Origin: Lutibacter sp. Hel_I_33_5
GTDB taxonomy: Bacteria > Bacteroidota > Bacteroidia > Flavobacteriales > Flavobacteriaceae
Assembly: GCF_007827455.1 (NCBI RefSeq)
Contig: NZ_VISM01000001.1
Location: forward strand, 1,031,501-1,095,500
Direction of reading: 5' to 3'
Length of the DNA stretch: 64,000 nt
Part shown: piece by piece, positions 45,101 to 56,611 of the stretch
Layout: the number at the start of each line of letters is the position of its first letter
How positions within the stretch are numbered: the first letter of the stretch is position 1
Position numbers and translations under genes: made by a program
The notes under the pieces: model-generated
Databases searched by the model: none
Seen by the model: only the letters and a program-made list of their open reading frames with translations
Told to the model about the DNA's origin: nothing

Positions 45101-45159
45101 CAAAAATAAAAAGTTGAATTGAATAGTGTAATTAAGTTACAGCAAACAATTCAACTTTT
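45101..45159 (-). terminator. rpoBC operon terminator with a long stem
   Basis: The exact 13-bp stem AAAAGTTGAATTG (45109-45121)/CAATTCAACTTTT (45147-45159) encloses a 25-nt loop and, on the minus strand, is followed by a U-rich tract. It begins 27 nt after the rpoC stop. The U-tract includes TATTTTTG (45108-45101), which matches a -7 element and could serve the DUF3467 gene. Confidence 0.65.
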
Positions 45160-45185
45160 AAACTTTTTAACGATTAAACGTTTAT

Positions 45186-48100
45186 TTAAAAACTTTTTTC
45201 TATCTCTTCTTTAGGACCAACAATTATTTGATCATAAGACCTCATTCCTGTACCTGCTGGTATTTTCTTACCAACAATTACATTCTCTTTCAATCCTTCT
45301 AAAGTATCTATCTTACCGTTAACGGCAGCTTCATTTAATACTTTAGTAGTTTCCTGGAACGATGCCGCAGAAATAAACGATTTAGTTTGTAACGATGCTC
45401 TAGTAATACCTTGTAATACTTGTTCTGCTGTTGCAGGCTTCGCATCTCTAGCGGTTACTAATGCATTATCGTTTCTACGTAAAATTGAATTTTCATCTCT
45501 TAACTGACGTGCAGAAATAATCTGACCCGCTTTTAAGTTTTCAGAATCTCCAACTTCTTCAACTACTTTCATTCCGTAGATAGCATCATTTTGAAGAATA
45601 AAGTCATTTTTATGAATTAATTGATTCTCTAAGAATAATGTATCTCCAGAATCAATAATCTTAACTTTACGCATCATTTGACGTACAACAACCTCAAAGT
45701 GCTTATCATTAATCTTTACACCTTGTAGTCTATATACTTCTTGAATTTCGTTTACTAAATATTCTTGAACCGCAGATGGGCCTTTAATTCTTAAAATATC
45801 TGCTGGAGTTGTAGCTCCATCTGATAATGGCATACCTGCTTTAATAAAGTCATTTTCTTGAACTAAAATCTGATTAGAAAGTTTTACTAAATACTTACTA
45901 ATTTCTCCAGTTTTAGATTCAACAATAATCTCTCTATTACCACGCTTTATTTTACCAAAAGAAACAACACCATCAATTTCTGAAACAACAGAAGGGTTAG
46001 AAGGATTACGTGCTTCAAATAATTCTGTTACACGAGGTAAACCTCCTGTAATATCTCCTGCTTTACCAGATTTTCTTGGTATTTTAACAAGTGTATGTCC
46101 AGATTCTACTTTATCTCCGTCACTTACCATTAAGTGTGCACCTACTGGTAAACTATAAGAACGTAAAGCATTACCATCTTTATCTTCAATAATTAAAGAA
46201 GCGATAATTTTCTTATTCTTAGAATCTGTCATTACCTTCTCTTGGAAACCTGTTTGTTCATCAATCTCTACAGAGTAGTTCATACCTTGCTCAAGATTAT
46301 CAAACTTCACTTTTCCTGCAAATTCAGAAACAATTACACCGTTAAATGGATCCCACTGACAGATAACATCTCCTTTTTTAATCGATTTTCTACCTTTTTC
46401 AAAAATGTAAGAACCGTAAGGAATAATATTTGTACTCTGTGTTATATCAGTTTTCTTGTCTTTAATTTTAATTTCTGCTGTTCTAGAAATTACAATATCA
46501 ACTTCGTTTCCATCATTATCTTTACCTTTTACAGTACGCAAATCATCAATAGAAACTTTACCTTCAAACTTAGCAATCAATTTATTTTCTTCCGAAATAT
46601 TTCCTGCAACCCCACCAACGTGGAATGTTCTTAATGTTAACTGTGTTCCAGGCTCTCCAATAGATTGCGCAGCAATTACACCAACAGTTTCACCAATTTG
46701 AACTTTTTTTCTTGTTGATAAACTTTGACCGTAACATTGTGCACAAATTCCTCTTTGAGACTCACAAGTTAATGCAGAGCGTACTTCTACTCTATCTACA
46801 CCAGCAGCTTCAATAATACCAGCTAATTCTGGTACAATTGTTTGACCTGCAGCAACTAAAAGATCTTCAGATGAAGGTGCATATACATCATGTAATGCAA
46901 CACGTCCTTCAATTCTATCATATAAAGATTCTACAATCTCATCATTTTTCTTTAATGGAGTAACTTCTAATCCTCTTAATGTACCACAATCTTCTTCGTT
47001 TACGATTACATCTTGAGAAACATCTACTAGTCTACGTGTTAAGTAACCTGCATCGGCTGTTTTTAATGCCGTATCTGCTAATCCTTTACGCGCACCGTGC
47101 GTTGAGATAAAGTATTCAAGAATTGATAATCCTTCCTTAAAGTTAGAAAGAATTGGATTCTCAATAATCTCTCCACCACCTGCAGTAGATTTTTTAGGTT
47201 TTGCCATTAATCCACGCATACCTGTTAACTGACGAATCTGTTCTTTAGATCCCCTAGCTCCAGAATCTAACATCATATATACTGAGTTAAATCCTTGTTG
47301 GTCTTCACGTAAATTTTTCATAGATAATTCAGTTAATCTATTGTTGGTTGATCCCCAAACATCAATTACCTGATTGTAACGCTCTTTTTGCGTTAACATA
47401 CCCATATTATAGTTTCCTACAATTACATCCACCTCTTTGTTGGCTTCGTCAATCATAGATTGTTTTTCCTTTGGAATAATGATATCTCCTAATGAGAATG
47501 ATAAACCACCTTGGAAGGCAAATTTATATCCCATATTTTTGATTTCATCTAAAAATGCACCTACCGTTGGAATATCAGTTACTTTTAAAATACCACCAAT
47601 AATTCCACGTAAGTTTTTCTTCGTTAAAACTTCATTAATATATCCAGCGGCAGGAGGTACAACTTCATTAAATAAAACTCTACCAACAGTAGTTTCTATT
47701 ATTTTAGTTACTTGTTCTCCGTTCTCATCTAGATCTTGCGTTCTAACTTTAATACCCGCATTTAATTCTACTCTTTCTTCGTTAAAAGCAATTGTTACTT
47801 CTTCTGGAGAATAGAATGTTAATCCTTCTCCTAAAATTGGAACTTTTTTAGTAGACTTACGCTCTTTGGTCATATAATATAAACCAAGTACCATATCCTG
47901 AGAAGGTACAGTAACAGGAGCTCCATTTGCAGGGTTTAAGATATTATGAGAAGCTAACATTAATAATTGTGCTTCTAAAATAGCTTCTGGTCCTAATGGT
48001 AAGTGAACTGCCATTTGATCTCCATCAAAATCGGCGTTAAATGCCGTACAAACTAATGGATGTAATTGTATTGCTTTTCCTTCAATTAATTTTGGTTGAA

Positions 48101-49460
48101 AAGCTTGAATACCTAATCTGTGTAATGTAGGAGCACGATTCAGTAATACTGGATGCCCTTTAATTACATTTTCTAAAATATCCCAAACAACTGGTTCTTT
48201 TCTATCTATTATTTTCTTAGCAGATTTAACTGTTTTTACAATTCCTCTTTCAATTAATTTTCTAATTACAAAAGGCTTGTAAAGTTCAGCTGCCATATCT
48301 TTTGGGATACCACATTCTGATAGTTTTAATTCTGGTCCAACAACAATTACAGAACGTGCAGAATAATCAACACGCTTTCCTAATAAATTCTGACGGAAAC
48401 GCCCTTGTTTACCTTTTAATGAATCTGATAAAGATTTTAAAGGTCTGTTAGATTCAGTTTTTACTGCTGATGATTTACGTGTGTTATCAAATAATGAATC
48501 TACTGATTCTTGTAACATACGTTTTTCATTACGTAAAATAACTTCTGGAGCTTTTATTTCAACCAATCTTTTTAAACGATTGTTTCTAATAATAACTCTT
48601 CTATATAAATCATTTAAATCTGACGTTGCAAAACGACCACCATCTAATGGTACTAATGGACGTAATTCTGGTGGAATTACTGGAACCACTTTCATGATCA
48701 TCCATTCTGGATTATTCTCTCTATTCTTTTGAGAATCTCTAAATGCTTCAACAACATTTAAACGCTTTAATGCCTCAGTTTTACGTTGTTTAGAAGTTTC
48801 TGTATTTGCTTTGTGTCTTAATGTATATGATAACTCTTCTAAATCGATACGAGCTAATAAATCAATTAAACACTCTGCCCCCATCTTAGCGATAAACTTA
48901 TTTGGGTCTGAATCTTCTAAATATAAATTTTCTTGTGGTAATGCTTCTTGAATATCTAAGTATTCTTCTTCCGTTAAGAAATCCATTTTTTGTAATGGTT
49001 CTCCTTCAGCATTAGTTGCAATACCTGGTTGAATTACTACATAACGTTCGTAGTAAATAATCATATCTAACTTTTTAGATGGTAAACCTAAAAGGTATCC
49101 CATTTTGTTAGGTAATGATCTAAAGTACCAAATATGTGCTACTGGTACTACTAAATTGATGTGTCCTACTCGGTCTCTACGTACTTTTTTCTCAGTAACT
49201 TCAACACCACAACGGTCACAAACAATTCCTTTATAACGAATTCTTTTGTATTTACCACATGCACATTCGTAATCCTTAATAGGACCAAAAATACGCTCAC
49301 AGAATAAACCATCTCTTTCTGGTTTATGTGTACGGTAATTTATTGTTTCTGGTTTTAAAACTTCACCTTTAGAAATCTCTAAAATAGCTTCTGGTGATGA
49401 TAAACCAATTGAAATTTTATTAAACTTTTTTACAGTGTACTTATCGTTTTTTCTTGCCAT
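45186..49460 (-). CDS. rpoC: RNA polymerase subunit beta'
   Basis: This 1424-residue protein is the catalytic beta' subunit. The N-terminal zinc finger ([20 protein letters not shown]), the active-site NADFDGDQM with its three Asp, the trigger-loop/bridge-helix region ([16 protein letters not shown] onwards) and the second zinc site ([13 protein letters not shown]) are all present. The length fits Bacteroidota RpoC. It lies 91 bp after rpoB in the same operon, with a hairpin in the gap, and is followed by a long-stem terminator. Confidence 0.97.
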   Translation of the reverse strand: MARKNDKYTVKKFNKISIGLSSPEAILEISKGEVLKPETINYRTHKPERDGLFCERIFGPIKDYECACGKYKRIRYKGIVCDRCGVEVTEKKVRRDRVGHINLVVPVAHIWYFRSLPNKMGYLLGLPSKKLDMIIYYERYVVIQPGIATNAEGEPLQKMDFLTEEEYLDIQEALPQENLYLEDSDPNKFIAKMGAECLIDLLARIDLEELSYTLRHKANTETSKQRKTEALKRLNVVEAFRDSQKNRENNPEWMIMKVVPVIPPELRPLVPLDGGRFATSDLNDLYRRVIIRNNRLKRLVEIKAPEVILRNEKRMLQESVDSLFDNTRKSSAVKTESNRPLKSLSDSLKGKQGRFRQNLLGKRVDYSARSVIVVGPELKLSECGIPKDMAAELYKPFVIRKLIERGIVKTVKSAKKIIDRKEPVVWDILENVIKGHPVLLNRAPTLHRLGIQAFQPKLIEGKAIQLHPLVCTAFNADFDGDQMAVHLPLGPEAILEAQLLMLASHNILNPANGAPVTVPSQDMVLGLYYMTKERKSTKKVPILGEGLTFYSPEEVTIAFNEERVELNAGIKVRTQDLDENGEQVTKIIETTVGRVLFNEVVPPAAGYINEVLTKKNLRGIIGGILKVTDIPTVGAFLDEIKNMGYKFAFQGGLSFSLGDIIIPKEKQSMIDEANKEVDVIVGNYNMGMLTQKERYNQVIDVWGSTNNRLTELSMKNLREDQQGFNSVYMMLDSGARGSKEQIRQLTGMRGLMAKPKKSTAGGGEIIENPILSNFKEGLSILEYFISTHGARKGLADTALKTADAGYLTRRLVDVSQDVIVNEEDCGTLRGLEVTPLKKNDEIVESLYDRIEGRVALHDVYAPSSEDLLVAAGQTIVPELAGIIEAAGVDRVEVRSALTCESQRGICAQCYGQSLSTRKKVQIGETVGVIAAQSIGEPGTQLTLRTFHVGGVAGNISEENKLIAKFEGKVSIDDLRTVKGKDNDGNEVDIVISRTAEIKIKDKKTDITQSTNIIPYGSYIFEKGRKSIKKGDVICQWDPFNGVIVSEFAGKVKFDNLEQGMNYSVEIDEQTGFQEKVMTDSKNKKIIASLIIEDKDGNALRSYSLPVGAHLMVSDGDKVESGHTLVKIPRKSGKAGDITGGLPRVTELFEARNPSNPSVVSEIDGVVSFGKIKRGNREIIVESKTGEISKYLVKLSNQILVQENDFIKAGMPLSDGATTPADILRIKGPSAVQEYLVNEIQEVYRLQGVKINDKHFEVVVRQMMRKVKIIDSGDTLFLENQLIHKNDFILQNDAIYGMKVVEEVGDSENLKAGQIISARQLRDENSILRRNDNALVTARDAKPATAEQVLQGITRASLQTKSFISAASFQETTKVLNEAAVNGKIDTLEGLKENVIVGKKIPAGTGMRSYDQIIVGPKEEIEKSF

Positions 49461-49520
49461 GGTAATGGATTCGAATTAAAATTGTAAAAAGATCTGCTTT
49501 AAGCAGAAAATATTATAAAA

Positions 49521-49544
49521 GCAGGAAAGCAAAAACTTTCCTGC
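49521..49544 (-). terminator. Hairpin between rpoB and rpoC, terminator-like or attenuator
   Basis: The perfect 9-bp stem GCAGGAAAG/CTTTCCTGC with a 6-nt loop lies 7 nt after the rpoB stop and is followed on the minus strand by a U-rich stretch. A second small inverted repeat, TCTGCTT/AAGCAGA (49493-49507), follows. rpoC must still be read, so partial termination or processing is more likely than full stop. Confidence 0.45.
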
Positions 49545-49551
49545 CAAATTA

Positions 49552-52500
49552 TTATTCCTCTAATCTAACGTCTAAACCTAAACCTTTCAGTTCGTGCATT
49601 AATACGTTAAATGATTCTGGTAAACCTGGTTCTGGCATAGACTCACCTTTAACAATACTTTCGTATGTTTTAGCTCTACCCATTACATCATCAGATTTTA
49701 CAGTTAAGATTTCACGTAAGATACTTGATGCTCCATATGCCTCAAGTGCCCAAACTTCCATCTCTCCAAAACGCTGACCACCAAATTGTGCTTTACCACC
49801 TAATGGTTGTTGTGTAATTAATGAATAAGGACCAATAGAACGCGCGTGCATTTTATCTTCAATCATGTGTCCTAACTTAATCATATAAATTACACCAACT
49901 GTTGCTGGTTGATCAAATCGTTTTCCTGTTCCTCCATCATATAAATACGTGTGACCAAATCTTGGTACACCAGCTTCATCTGTATAAGAATTAATCTCAT
50001 CTAAAGAAGCTCCATCAAATATTGGTGTTGCATATTTCTTGTCTAATTTCTGACCTGCCCATCCAAGAACAGTTTCATAAATCTGACCAATATTCATACG
50101 CGATGGTACACCTAATGGATTTAATACGATATCTACTGGAGTTCCGTCTTCTAAGAAAGGCATATCTTCTGCTCTAACAATACGAGCAACAATACCTTTA
50201 TTTCCGTGACGACCTGCCATTTTATCACCTACTTTTAACTTACGTTTTTTAGCGATATAAACTTTAGCTAGTTTTAAGATTCCTGCTGGTAATTCATCAC
50301 CTACAGAAATAGTAAATTTCTCACGACGTAAATTACCTTGTAAATCGTTTACTTTAATTTTATAGTTGTGAATTAATTCACTTACTAAAGCATTCATTAC
50401 TTTATCAGTAGTCCAGTTACCTCCCGTTAAATGTGCATAATCTTCAACAGCATTTAACATTTTTAAGGTATACTTTTTACCTTTTGGTAAAACTTCTTCG
50501 CCTAAATCATTAAATACACCTTGAGATGTTTTTCCAGATACAATCTTGAAAAGTTTATCTACTAATATGTCTTTTAAATCTTCAAACTTAGATACAAAAG
50601 ATCCTTCTAAAGCAACAATAGACTCTTTATCTCTTGCTCTTTTTTGCTTATCTTTTACAGCTCTTCTAAATAACTTTTTATCAATTACTACACCTCTTAA
50701 TGATGGGGAAGCTTTTAATGATGCATCTTTTACATCACCGGCTTTATCACCAAAAATAGCACGTAATAATTTTTCTTCTGGAGTTGGATCAGATTCTCCT
50801 TTTGGTGTAATCTTACCAATTAAGATATCACCAGGATTAACTTCTGCTCCAATTCTAATCATTCCATTTTCATCCAAGTCTTTTGTAGCCTCTTCAGAAA
50901 CATTAGGAATATCATTTGTTAATTCTTCTGTTCCTAATTTAGTATCACGAACATCTAAAGAATACTCATCAATATGAATTGAAGTAAAGATATCTTCTCT
51001 TACTACTTTTTCAGAAATTACAATTGCATCCTCAAAGTTATACCCTTTCCAAGGCATAAAGGCTACTTTCATATTTCTTCCTAAAGCTAATTCTCCTTTT
51101 TGAGTTGCATATCCCTCACAAAGTACTTGACCTTCTTTAACTCGATCACCTTTTTGTATAATTGGTTTTAAGTTAATAGAAGTACCTTGATTGGTTTTTC
51201 TAAATTTAATTAAGTTATATGATCTTTCATCAGATTCAAAACTAACTAGTTTTTCCTCATCAGTTCTATCATACTTAATTGTAATAATATTTGCATCTAC
51301 ATATTGTACAACCCCGTTTCCTTCTGCATTTATTAAGATTCTAGAATCTTTTGCAACTCTACGTTCTAAACCTGTACCAACAATTGGAGATTCTGGACGT
51401 AATAAAGGTACCGCTTGACGCATCATATTTGACCCCATCAATGCACGGTTTGCATCATCATGTTCTAAGAAAGGAATTAACGATGCAGAAATAGAAGCGA
51501 TTTGATTTGGAGCAACGTCCATATAATTAATTACTTCTGGAGTTTCTACTGGAAAATCACCCTCTTCACGAGCAATAACTCTTTCAGCAGTAAACTTACC
51601 ATCTTTATCTACATCTAAATTAGATTGGGCAATTTTCATACCTTCCTCTTCTTCAGCACTTAAGTAAATTGGATCTTGATCCAATACTTTTCCTGCTTCT
51701 ACCTTCTTATATGGTGTTTCAATAAATCCAAGGTTATTCACTTTAGCAAAAACTGCTAAAGAAGAAATTAAACCAATATTTGGTCCCTCTGGAGTTTCAA
51801 TTGGACATAAACGACCGTAATGTGTATAGTGAACATCACGAACCTCAAATCCTGCTCTTTCTCTTGATAAACCTCCAGGTCCAAGTGCCGATAAACGACG
51901 CTTATGTGTAATCTCTGCTAATGGATTTGTTTGATCCATAAACTGAGATAACTGATTGGTTCCAAAGAACGAGTTAATTACAGATGATAATGTTTTAGCA
52001 TTAATCAAATCGATTGGTGTAAACACCTCGTTATCACGTACATTCATACGCTCACGGATGGTTCTAGCCATACGAGCTAAACCAACACCAAATTGACCTG
52101 CTAATTGCTCACCAACTGTTCTAACACGACGGTTAGATAAGTGATCGATATCATCTACTTCAGCTTTAGAATTGATTAACTCAATTAAATACTTAATGAT
52201 GGTAATGATATCATTCTTAGTTAATACCTTTTGATCTATAGGTTCATTTAACTGAAGTTTAGTGTTCATTCTAAAACGACCAACTTCACCTAAATTATAA
52301 CGTTGTTCTGAGAAGAATAATTTATCAATAATTCCTCTTGCTGTTTCCTCATCTGGCGGTTCAGCATTACGTAATTGTCTATAGATATGTTCTACAGCCT
52401 CTTTTTCTGAGTTTGTAGGATCTTTTTGTAATGTGTTATGAATAATTGCATAATCTGCCATTAAATTATCCTCTTTATGTAAAAGGATAGCTTTAGCACC

Positions 52501-53364
52501 TGCTTCAATTATTTCATCAATATGTTCTTTTTCAAGAATCGTATCACGATCAAAAACAATTTCGTTACGTTCAATAGATACTACTTCTCCAGTATCTTCA
52601 TCTACGAAATCTTCATGCCAAGTTTTTAATACTCTTGCGGCAAGTTTACGACCTAATACTTTCTTTAATCCTGATTTAGAAACTTTTACTTCTTCAGCTA
52701 AATCAAAGATTTCAAGAATATCTTTATCTCTTTCAAAACCAATGGCTCTGAATAATGTTGTTACTGGTAATTTTTTCTTTCTATCAATATAAGCATACAT
52801 TACTTGATTGATATCAGTTGCAAATTCGATCCAAGATCCTTTAAAAGGAATTACCCTTGCAGAGTATAATTTTGTACCGTTTGCGTGGAATGATTGTCCA
52901 AAGAATACACCAGGAGATCTGTGTAGTTGAGATACAACTACTCTTTCTGCTCCATTGATAACAAATGTACCAGAGTTTGTCATATAAGGAATTGTCCCTA
53001 AATAAACGTCTTGTACAATGGTTTCAAAATCTTCGTGTTCAGGATCTGTACAGTATAATTTTAGACGTGCTTTTAATGGCACACTATGTGTTAATCCTCT
53101 TTCAATACATTCTTGAATGCTATATCTAGGTGGATCTACAAAGTAGTCTAAAAATTCTAATACAAATTGATTACGTGTATCAGTAATTGGAAAATTATCC
53201 ATAAAGGTTTTGTATAAACCTTCTTGACCTCGCTCTTCTGCTTTAGTTTGAAGTTGGAAAAAATCTTGAAATGATTTTACTTGAATATCCAAAAAATCTG
53301 GATAATCAGTTCCCAACAGAGAAGATGCAAAGTTTATTCTTTCAGTAGTGTTTTTCGTCGCCAA
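49552..53364 (-). CDS. rpoB: RNA polymerase subunit beta
   Basis: This 1270-residue protein is the beta subunit. The rifampicin-binding region ([20 protein letters not shown] and [12 protein letters not shown]) keeps the drug-sensitive residues. The [13 protein letters not shown] motif and the DDVMGR region near the C-terminus are typical. The length is as expected for the phylum. It follows rplL with a 140-bp gap that holds a hairpin (53428-53458) and precedes rpoC. Confidence 0.97.
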   Translation of the reverse strand: MATKNTTERINFASSLLGTDYPDFLDIQVKSFQDFFQLQTKAEERGQEGLYKTFMDNFPITDTRNQFVLEFLDYFVDPPRYSIQECIERGLTHSVPLKARLKLYCTDPEHEDFETIVQDVYLGTIPYMTNSGTFVINGAERVVVSQLHRSPGVFFGQSFHANGTKLYSARVIPFKGSWIEFATDINQVMYAYIDRKKKLPVTTLFRAIGFERDKDILEIFDLAEEVKVSKSGLKKVLGRKLAARVLKTWHEDFVDEDTGEVVSIERNEIVFDRDTILEKEHIDEIIEAGAKAILLHKEDNLMADYAIIHNTLQKDPTNSEKEAVEHIYRQLRNAEPPDEETARGIIDKLFFSEQRYNLGEVGRFRMNTKLQLNEPIDQKVLTKNDIITIIKYLIELINSKAEVDDIDHLSNRRVRTVGEQLAGQFGVGLARMARTIRERMNVRDNEVFTPIDLINAKTLSSVINSFFGTNQLSQFMDQTNPLAEITHKRRLSALGPGGLSRERAGFEVRDVHYTHYGRLCPIETPEGPNIGLISSLAVFAKVNNLGFIETPYKKVEAGKVLDQDPIYLSAEEEEGMKIAQSNLDVDKDGKFTAERVIAREEGDFPVETPEVINYMDVAPNQIASISASLIPFLEHDDANRALMGSNMMRQAVPLLRPESPIVGTGLERRVAKDSRILINAEGNGVVQYVDANIITIKYDRTDEEKLVSFESDERSYNLIKFRKTNQGTSINLKPIIQKGDRVKEGQVLCEGYATQKGELALGRNMKVAFMPWKGYNFEDAIVISEKVVREDIFTSIHIDEYSLDVRDTKLGTEELTNDIPNVSEEATKDLDENGMIRIGAEVNPGDILIGKITPKGESDPTPEEKLLRAIFGDKAGDVKDASLKASPSLRGVVIDKKLFRRAVKDKQKRARDKESIVALEGSFVSKFEDLKDILVDKLFKIVSGKTSQGVFNDLGEEVLPKGKKYTLKMLNAVEDYAHLTGGNWTTDKVMNALVSELIHNYKIKVNDLQGNLRREKFTISVGDELPAGILKLAKVYIAKKRKLKVGDKMAGRHGNKGIVARIVRAEDMPFLEDGTPVDIVLNPLGVPSRMNIGQIYETVLGWAGQKLDKKYATPIFDGASLDEINSYTDEAGVPRFGHTYLYDGGTGKRFDQPATVGVIYMIKLGHMIEDKMHARSIGPYSLITQQPLGGKAQFGGQRFGEMEVWALEAYGASSILREILTVKSDDVMGRAKTYESIVKGESMPEPGLPESFNVLMHELKGLGLDVRLEE

Positions 53365-53427
53365 AAGAGAAAATATTTTAGATTAAAATCTTAATTAATA
53401 AAGAACGAATATATACACAAAATGGTC

Positions 53428-53458
53428 TAGGTCTAAAAACTAACGTTTTTAGTACCTA
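53428..53458 (-). promoter_or_regulatory. Hairpin in the rplL-rpoB gap
   Basis: TAGGTCTAAAAAC (53428-53440) pairs with GTTTTTAGTACCTA (53445-53458) with one bulge and a 4-nt loop. It lies in the 140-bp gap between rplL and rpoB, where many bacteria have an attenuator or an RNase III site that lowers rpoBC expression relative to the ribosomal proteins. A second stem TCCCGT/ACGGGA (53473-53496) is nearer to rplL. Confidence 0.45.
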
Positions 53459-53504
53459 AACCTTTATTGTTTTCCCGTGTGTAAATAAAAACGGGAGTTG
53501 TAGC

Positions 53505-53882
53505 TTACTTAAGCTCTACTTCTGCTCCAGCTTCTTCTAAAGATTTTTTAAGACCTTCTGCCTCATCTTTAGTTACACCTTCTTTTACTGCTGCTGGTGC
53601 GCTATCTACGATACCTTTAGCTTCTTTTAATCCTAAACCAGTTAATTCTTTAACTAATTTTACAACAGCTAATTTAGAACCACCTGCTGCTTTTAAGATT
53701 ACATCAAATTCAGTTTGCTCATCAGCTCCACCATCAGCTCCACCTGCTGCTGGACCTGCTACTGCTACAGCTGCTGCTGCTGGCTCAATACCATACTCAT
53801 CTTTTAAGATAGTAGCTAAATCATTAACTTCTTTTACTGTTAAGTTAACTAATTGCTCTGCGAAATCTTTTAAATCTGCCAT
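53505..53882 (-). CDS. rplL: 50S ribosomal protein bL12 (L7/L12)
   Basis: This 125-residue protein has the L7/L12 layout: an N-terminal dimerisation helix pair (about 1-35), an Ala/Gly-rich hinge (about 36-55) and the C-terminal factor-binding domain with [20 protein letters not shown]. It forms the ribosomal stalk that recruits EF-Tu and EF-G. It follows rplJ by 51 nt. Confidence 0.96.
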   Translation of the reverse strand: MADLKDFAEQLVNLTVKEVNDLATILKDEYGIEPAAAAVAVAGPAAGGADGGADEQTEFDVILKAAGGSKLAVVKLVKELTGLGLKEAKGIVDSAPAAVKEGVTKDEAEGLKKSLEEAGAEVELK

Positions 53883-53933
53883 TTTAATTGTTTTAAAAAT
53901 TCTTTTATTATTTAGTTTATTTAGTGTGCTTTA

Positions 53934-54449
53934 TTATCTTTCTGATAAAGTTTTTACAATTCCAGAAAGTGTTTGACCACCAGACTGTAATGCTGAAATA
54001 ACATTTTTAGCAGGTGATTGTAATAAGGTAATAATATCTCCAATAAGTTCTTCTTTAGACTTAATGTTTACAAGTGTGTCTAATTGGTCATCGCCAACAT
54101 AAACAGACTCTTCTACATATGCTCCTTTTAATAAAGGTTTGTCTGATTTTTTTCTGAACTCTTTAATTACTTTCGCTGGTCCATTACCAGTTTCAGAAAT
54201 CATTAAAGAAGTATTTCCTTTTAAAACATCTTGTAATTCTCCAAATTCTTTATCTGAAGCTTCCATTGCTTTCGAAAGCAATGTGTTTTTAACAACAGCC
54301 AATTCTACGTTTGCTTTAAAACAAGCTCTACGTAAGTTTGATGTAGTTGCAGCATCTAATCCAGAAATATCTGTTAAATAGACAATACTAGTATCTGCTA
54401 ACTTTGCTGTTAAATCTTCTATTACTTGTGATTTCTCTTCTCTAGTCAT
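53934..54449 (-). CDS. rplJ: 50S ribosomal protein uL10
   Basis: This 171-residue protein is the stalk base that holds bL12 dimers. The N-terminal rRNA-binding half has VYLTDISGLDAATTSNLRRA and VVKNTLLSKA, and the C-terminal helix (SALQSGGQTLSGIVKTLSE) binds bL12. It follows rplA by 19 nt, so any autoregulatory leader must overlap the end of rplA. Confidence 0.95.
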   Translation of the reverse strand: MTREEKSQVIEDLTAKLADTSIVYLTDISGLDAATTSNLRRACFKANVELAVVKNTLLSKAMEASDKEFGELQDVLKGNTSLMISETGNGPAKVIKEFRKKSDKPLLKGAYVEESVYVGDDQLDTLVNIKSKEELIGDIITLLQSPAKNVISALQSGGQTLSGIVKTLSER

Positions 54450-54468
54450 AATTTACTATTTAACTGCC

Positions 54469-55161
54469 TTATGAAAATGCTTTTACATCAATAGCAACAC
54501 TAGGACTCATAGTAGAAGACATAAAAATGCTTTTAATATAATTTCCTTTTGAAGCTGTTGGCTTTAATTTTAATATCGTTTGTAATAATTCATTTGCATT
54601 ATCTGCAATTTTATCAGCATCAAACGAAGCTTTACCTATAGCTGCATGTACAATACCAGTTTTATCAACTTTAAAGTCAATTTTACCAGCTTTTACATCT
54701 TTTACAGCTTTTGCAACATCCATTGTTACCGTACCTGTTTTTGGGTTTGGCATTAAACCTCTAGGACCTAAAACTCTACCTAAAGGACCTAATTTACCCA
54801 TTACACTTGGCATGGTAATAATAACGTCTACATCTGTCCAACCTCCTTTAATTTTCTGAAGGTATTCATCTAAACCAACATAATCAGCTCCTGCAGCTTC
54901 TGCTTCAGCTTCTTTATCTGGTGTTACTAATGCAAGCACTTTTACATCTTTACCAGTACCATGTGGTAGTGTTACCACACCACGTACCATTTGATTTGCC
55001 TTACGAGGATCTACTCCTAAACGTATTGCTAAATCTACAGATGCATCAAACTTTACAGTAGTAATCTCTTTGATTAAAGCGGAAGCAGAACTTACATCGT
55101 AAGACTGATTAGCGTCTACTTTTGCGTATGCTTCTTTTTGCTTTTTTGTTAATCTTGCCAT
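54469..55161 (-). CDS. rplA: 50S ribosomal protein uL1
   Basis: This 230-residue protein binds 23S rRNA at the L1 stalk next to the E site. The motifs [35 protein letters not shown] (in part) and the final [15 protein letters not shown] segment are typical. It lies 20 nt after rplK, as in the usual rplKAJL order. In many bacteria uL1 represses its own operon; whether it does here is not known. Confidence 0.96.
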   Translation of the reverse strand: MARLTKKQKEAYAKVDANQSYDVSSASALIKEITTVKFDASVDLAIRLGVDPRKANQMVRGVVTLPHGTGKDVKVLALVTPDKEAEAEAAGADYVGLDEYLQKIKGGWTDVDVIITMPSVMGKLGPLGRVLGPRGLMPNPKTGTVTMDVAKAVKDVKAGKIDFKVDKTGIVHAAIGKASFDADKIADNANELLQTILKLKPTASKGNYIKSIFMSSTMSPSVAIDVKAFS

Positions 55162-55181
55162 TTTACTATTTTTTATAAAGT

Positions 55182-55619
55182 TTATGCTGGTGCATTACCT
55201 TTTACGGTTAATCCCATAGAACGTGCAGTACCTGCGATCATTTTCATTGCTGATTCAACTTTAAAGGCATTTAAATCTACCATTTTGTCTTCTGCAATTA
55301 CTTTAATTTGATCCCAAGTAACAGATGCTACTTTCTTTCTGTTTGGCTCTCCTGAACCTTTTTTTACTTTGGCCGCTTCCAGTAATTGTACTGCCGCTGG
55401 AGGTGTTTTTACAACAAAATCAAAAGATTTGTCTTTATACACATTAATAACAACTGGTAAAACTTTACCTGGTTTGTCTTGAGTTCTAGCATTAAACTGC
55501 TTACAGAACTCCATAATGTTAACACCAGCAGCACCTAAAGCGGGTCCAACCGGCGGCGATGGATTCGCTGCGCCTCCCCTTACTTGTAATTTAACTACTT
55601 TGCTAATTTCTTTTGCCAT
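55182..55619 (-). CDS. rplK: 50S ribosomal protein uL11
   Basis: This 145-residue protein binds the GTPase-associated region of 23S rRNA. The N-terminal [20 protein letters not shown] motif and the C-terminal RNA-binding domain ([13 protein letters not shown]) are present. It follows nusG by 73 nt. Confidence 0.96.
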   Translation of the reverse strand: MAKEISKVVKLQVRGGAANPSPPVGPALGAAGVNIMEFCKQFNARTQDKPGKVLPVVINVYKDKSFDFVVKTPPAAVQLLEAAKVKKGSGEPNRKKVASVTWDQIKVIAEDKMVDLNAFKVESAMKMIAGTARSMGLTVKGNAPA

Positions 55620-55692
55620 TTCTAATAAATGTTTAGTGATGAATTTTAAAATTGGAAGCTTTAAAAAACACCGGTATATATTTGTGTAACAA

Positions 55693-56241
55693 TTATATCT
55701 TATCTACTTGCATATAACTTAATTCTAATGGGGTTTTTCTTCCGAAAATCTTAACCATTACTTCAAGTTTACGCTTCTCTTCATTTACTTTTTCTATTGT
55801 TCCGTCAAAACCATTAAATGGTCCATCTACAACTTTTACAGTTTCACCTACTGTATAAGGTATTGCAATATTTTCATCTTGTACAGAAAGTTCATCAACT
55901 TTACCAAGCATCCTATTAACTTCAGATCTACGCATTGGTACTGGCTCTCCCCCTTTTGTTTCCCCTAAAAAACCAATAACTCCTGTAATTGATTTTATAA
56001 CGTGAGGAACTTCTCCAGATAGATTTGCTTCTACCATTATATAACCAGGAAAATAAACGCGTTCTTTATTTACTTTCTTTCCGTTTCTAATCTGAACTAC
56101 TTTTTCTTTTGGTACTAAAACCTGACTAACATAGTCTGAAAGACCTAAACGAGAAATTTCAGTTTCAATATAAGATTGAACTTTATTTTCTTGTCCTCCA
56201 ATTGCTCTTACAACATACCACTTCATTACTGAATCAGTCAT
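55693..56241 (-). CDS. nusG: Transcription termination/antitermination factor NusG
   Basis: This 182-residue protein has an N-terminal NGN domain that binds RNA polymerase ([15 protein letters not shown] and PGYIMVEAN) and a C-terminal KOW domain ([19 protein letters not shown]) that links to ribosome or Rho. The chosen ATG gives a 5-residue N-terminal extension; an internal ATG at 56226 (MKWYVV) is also possible. It follows secE by 12 nt. Confidence 0.95.
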   Translation of the reverse strand: MTDSVMKWYVVRAIGGQENKVQSYIETEISRLGLSDYVSQVLVPKEKVVQIRNGKKVNKERVYFPGYIMVEANLSGEVPHVIKSITGVIGFLGETKGGEPVPMRRSEVNRMLGKVDELSVQDENIAIPYTVGETVKVVDGPFNGFDGTIEKVNEEKRKLEVMVKIFGRKTPLELSYMQVDKI

Positions 56242-56253
56242 AGTTCTACTTGT

Positions 56254-56442
56254 TTAAAATAATTTGAAAAAGTTATCTAATCCTGTTTGAAAAACCTTAT
56301 CTATTGCAGCGACTGCTACAGCAAATAAAATAGTAAACACCGCTACAGTAACTGTAGTCTTTTGTGCTTCCTCTTTAGATATCCACGTCATGTGGTTATT
56401 TAACTCTTCAAAAGAATCTTTGATATATTGTATAAAGTTCAT
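56254..56442 (-). CDS. secE: Preprotein translocase subunit SecE
   Basis: This 62-residue protein has the short single-helix form of SecE. A cytoplasmic N-terminal amphipathic helix (FIQYIKDSFEELNNHMTWIS) is followed by the KEEAQKTT turn and one membrane helix (about 30-52). It stabilises SecY in the translocon. It lies between tRNA-Trp and nusG, the usual position. Confidence 0.93.
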   Translation of the reverse strand: MNFIQYIKDSFEELNNHMTWISKEEAQKTTVTVAVFTILFAVAVAAIDKVFQTGLDNFFKLF

Positions 56443-56459
56443 CTTTCTATTCTGTTTTG

Positions 56460-56532
56460 CACGGGTTGAGAGGCTCGAACTCCCGACACCTAGTTTTGGA
56501 GACTAGTGCTCTACCAACTGAGCTAAACCCGT
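56460..56532 (-). tRNA. tRNA-Trp(CCA)
   Basis: This 73-nt minus-strand cloverleaf has an acceptor stem ACGGGTT/AACCCGT and discriminator G. The anticodon loop CTCCAAA gives anticodon CCA. It lies between tuf and secE, a conserved Bacteroidota arrangement. Confidence 0.95.
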
Positions 56533-56550
56533 ATCCTTATTTTATTCATA

Positions 56551-56579
56551 AAGGCGTCCCGATAAAATCGGGACACCTT
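56551..56579 (-). terminator. Hairpin after tuf, probable terminator
   Basis: A 13-bp stem (56551-56563 with 56567-56579, one C-A mismatch, core GTCCCGAT/ATCGGGAC) has a 3-nt loop and lies 33 nt after the tuf stop. Only a short U-stretch follows, so read-through into tRNA-Trp and secE may be partial. Confidence 0.55.
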
Positions 56580-56611
56580 GATAATTAAACTTTTATTTAT
56601 TGACTAATAAA

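Noticed and set aside
46242..47814. Plus-strand frames of 81-130 codons within rpoC
   Set aside because: They are antisense to strongly conserved rpoC sequence and encode no known domain.
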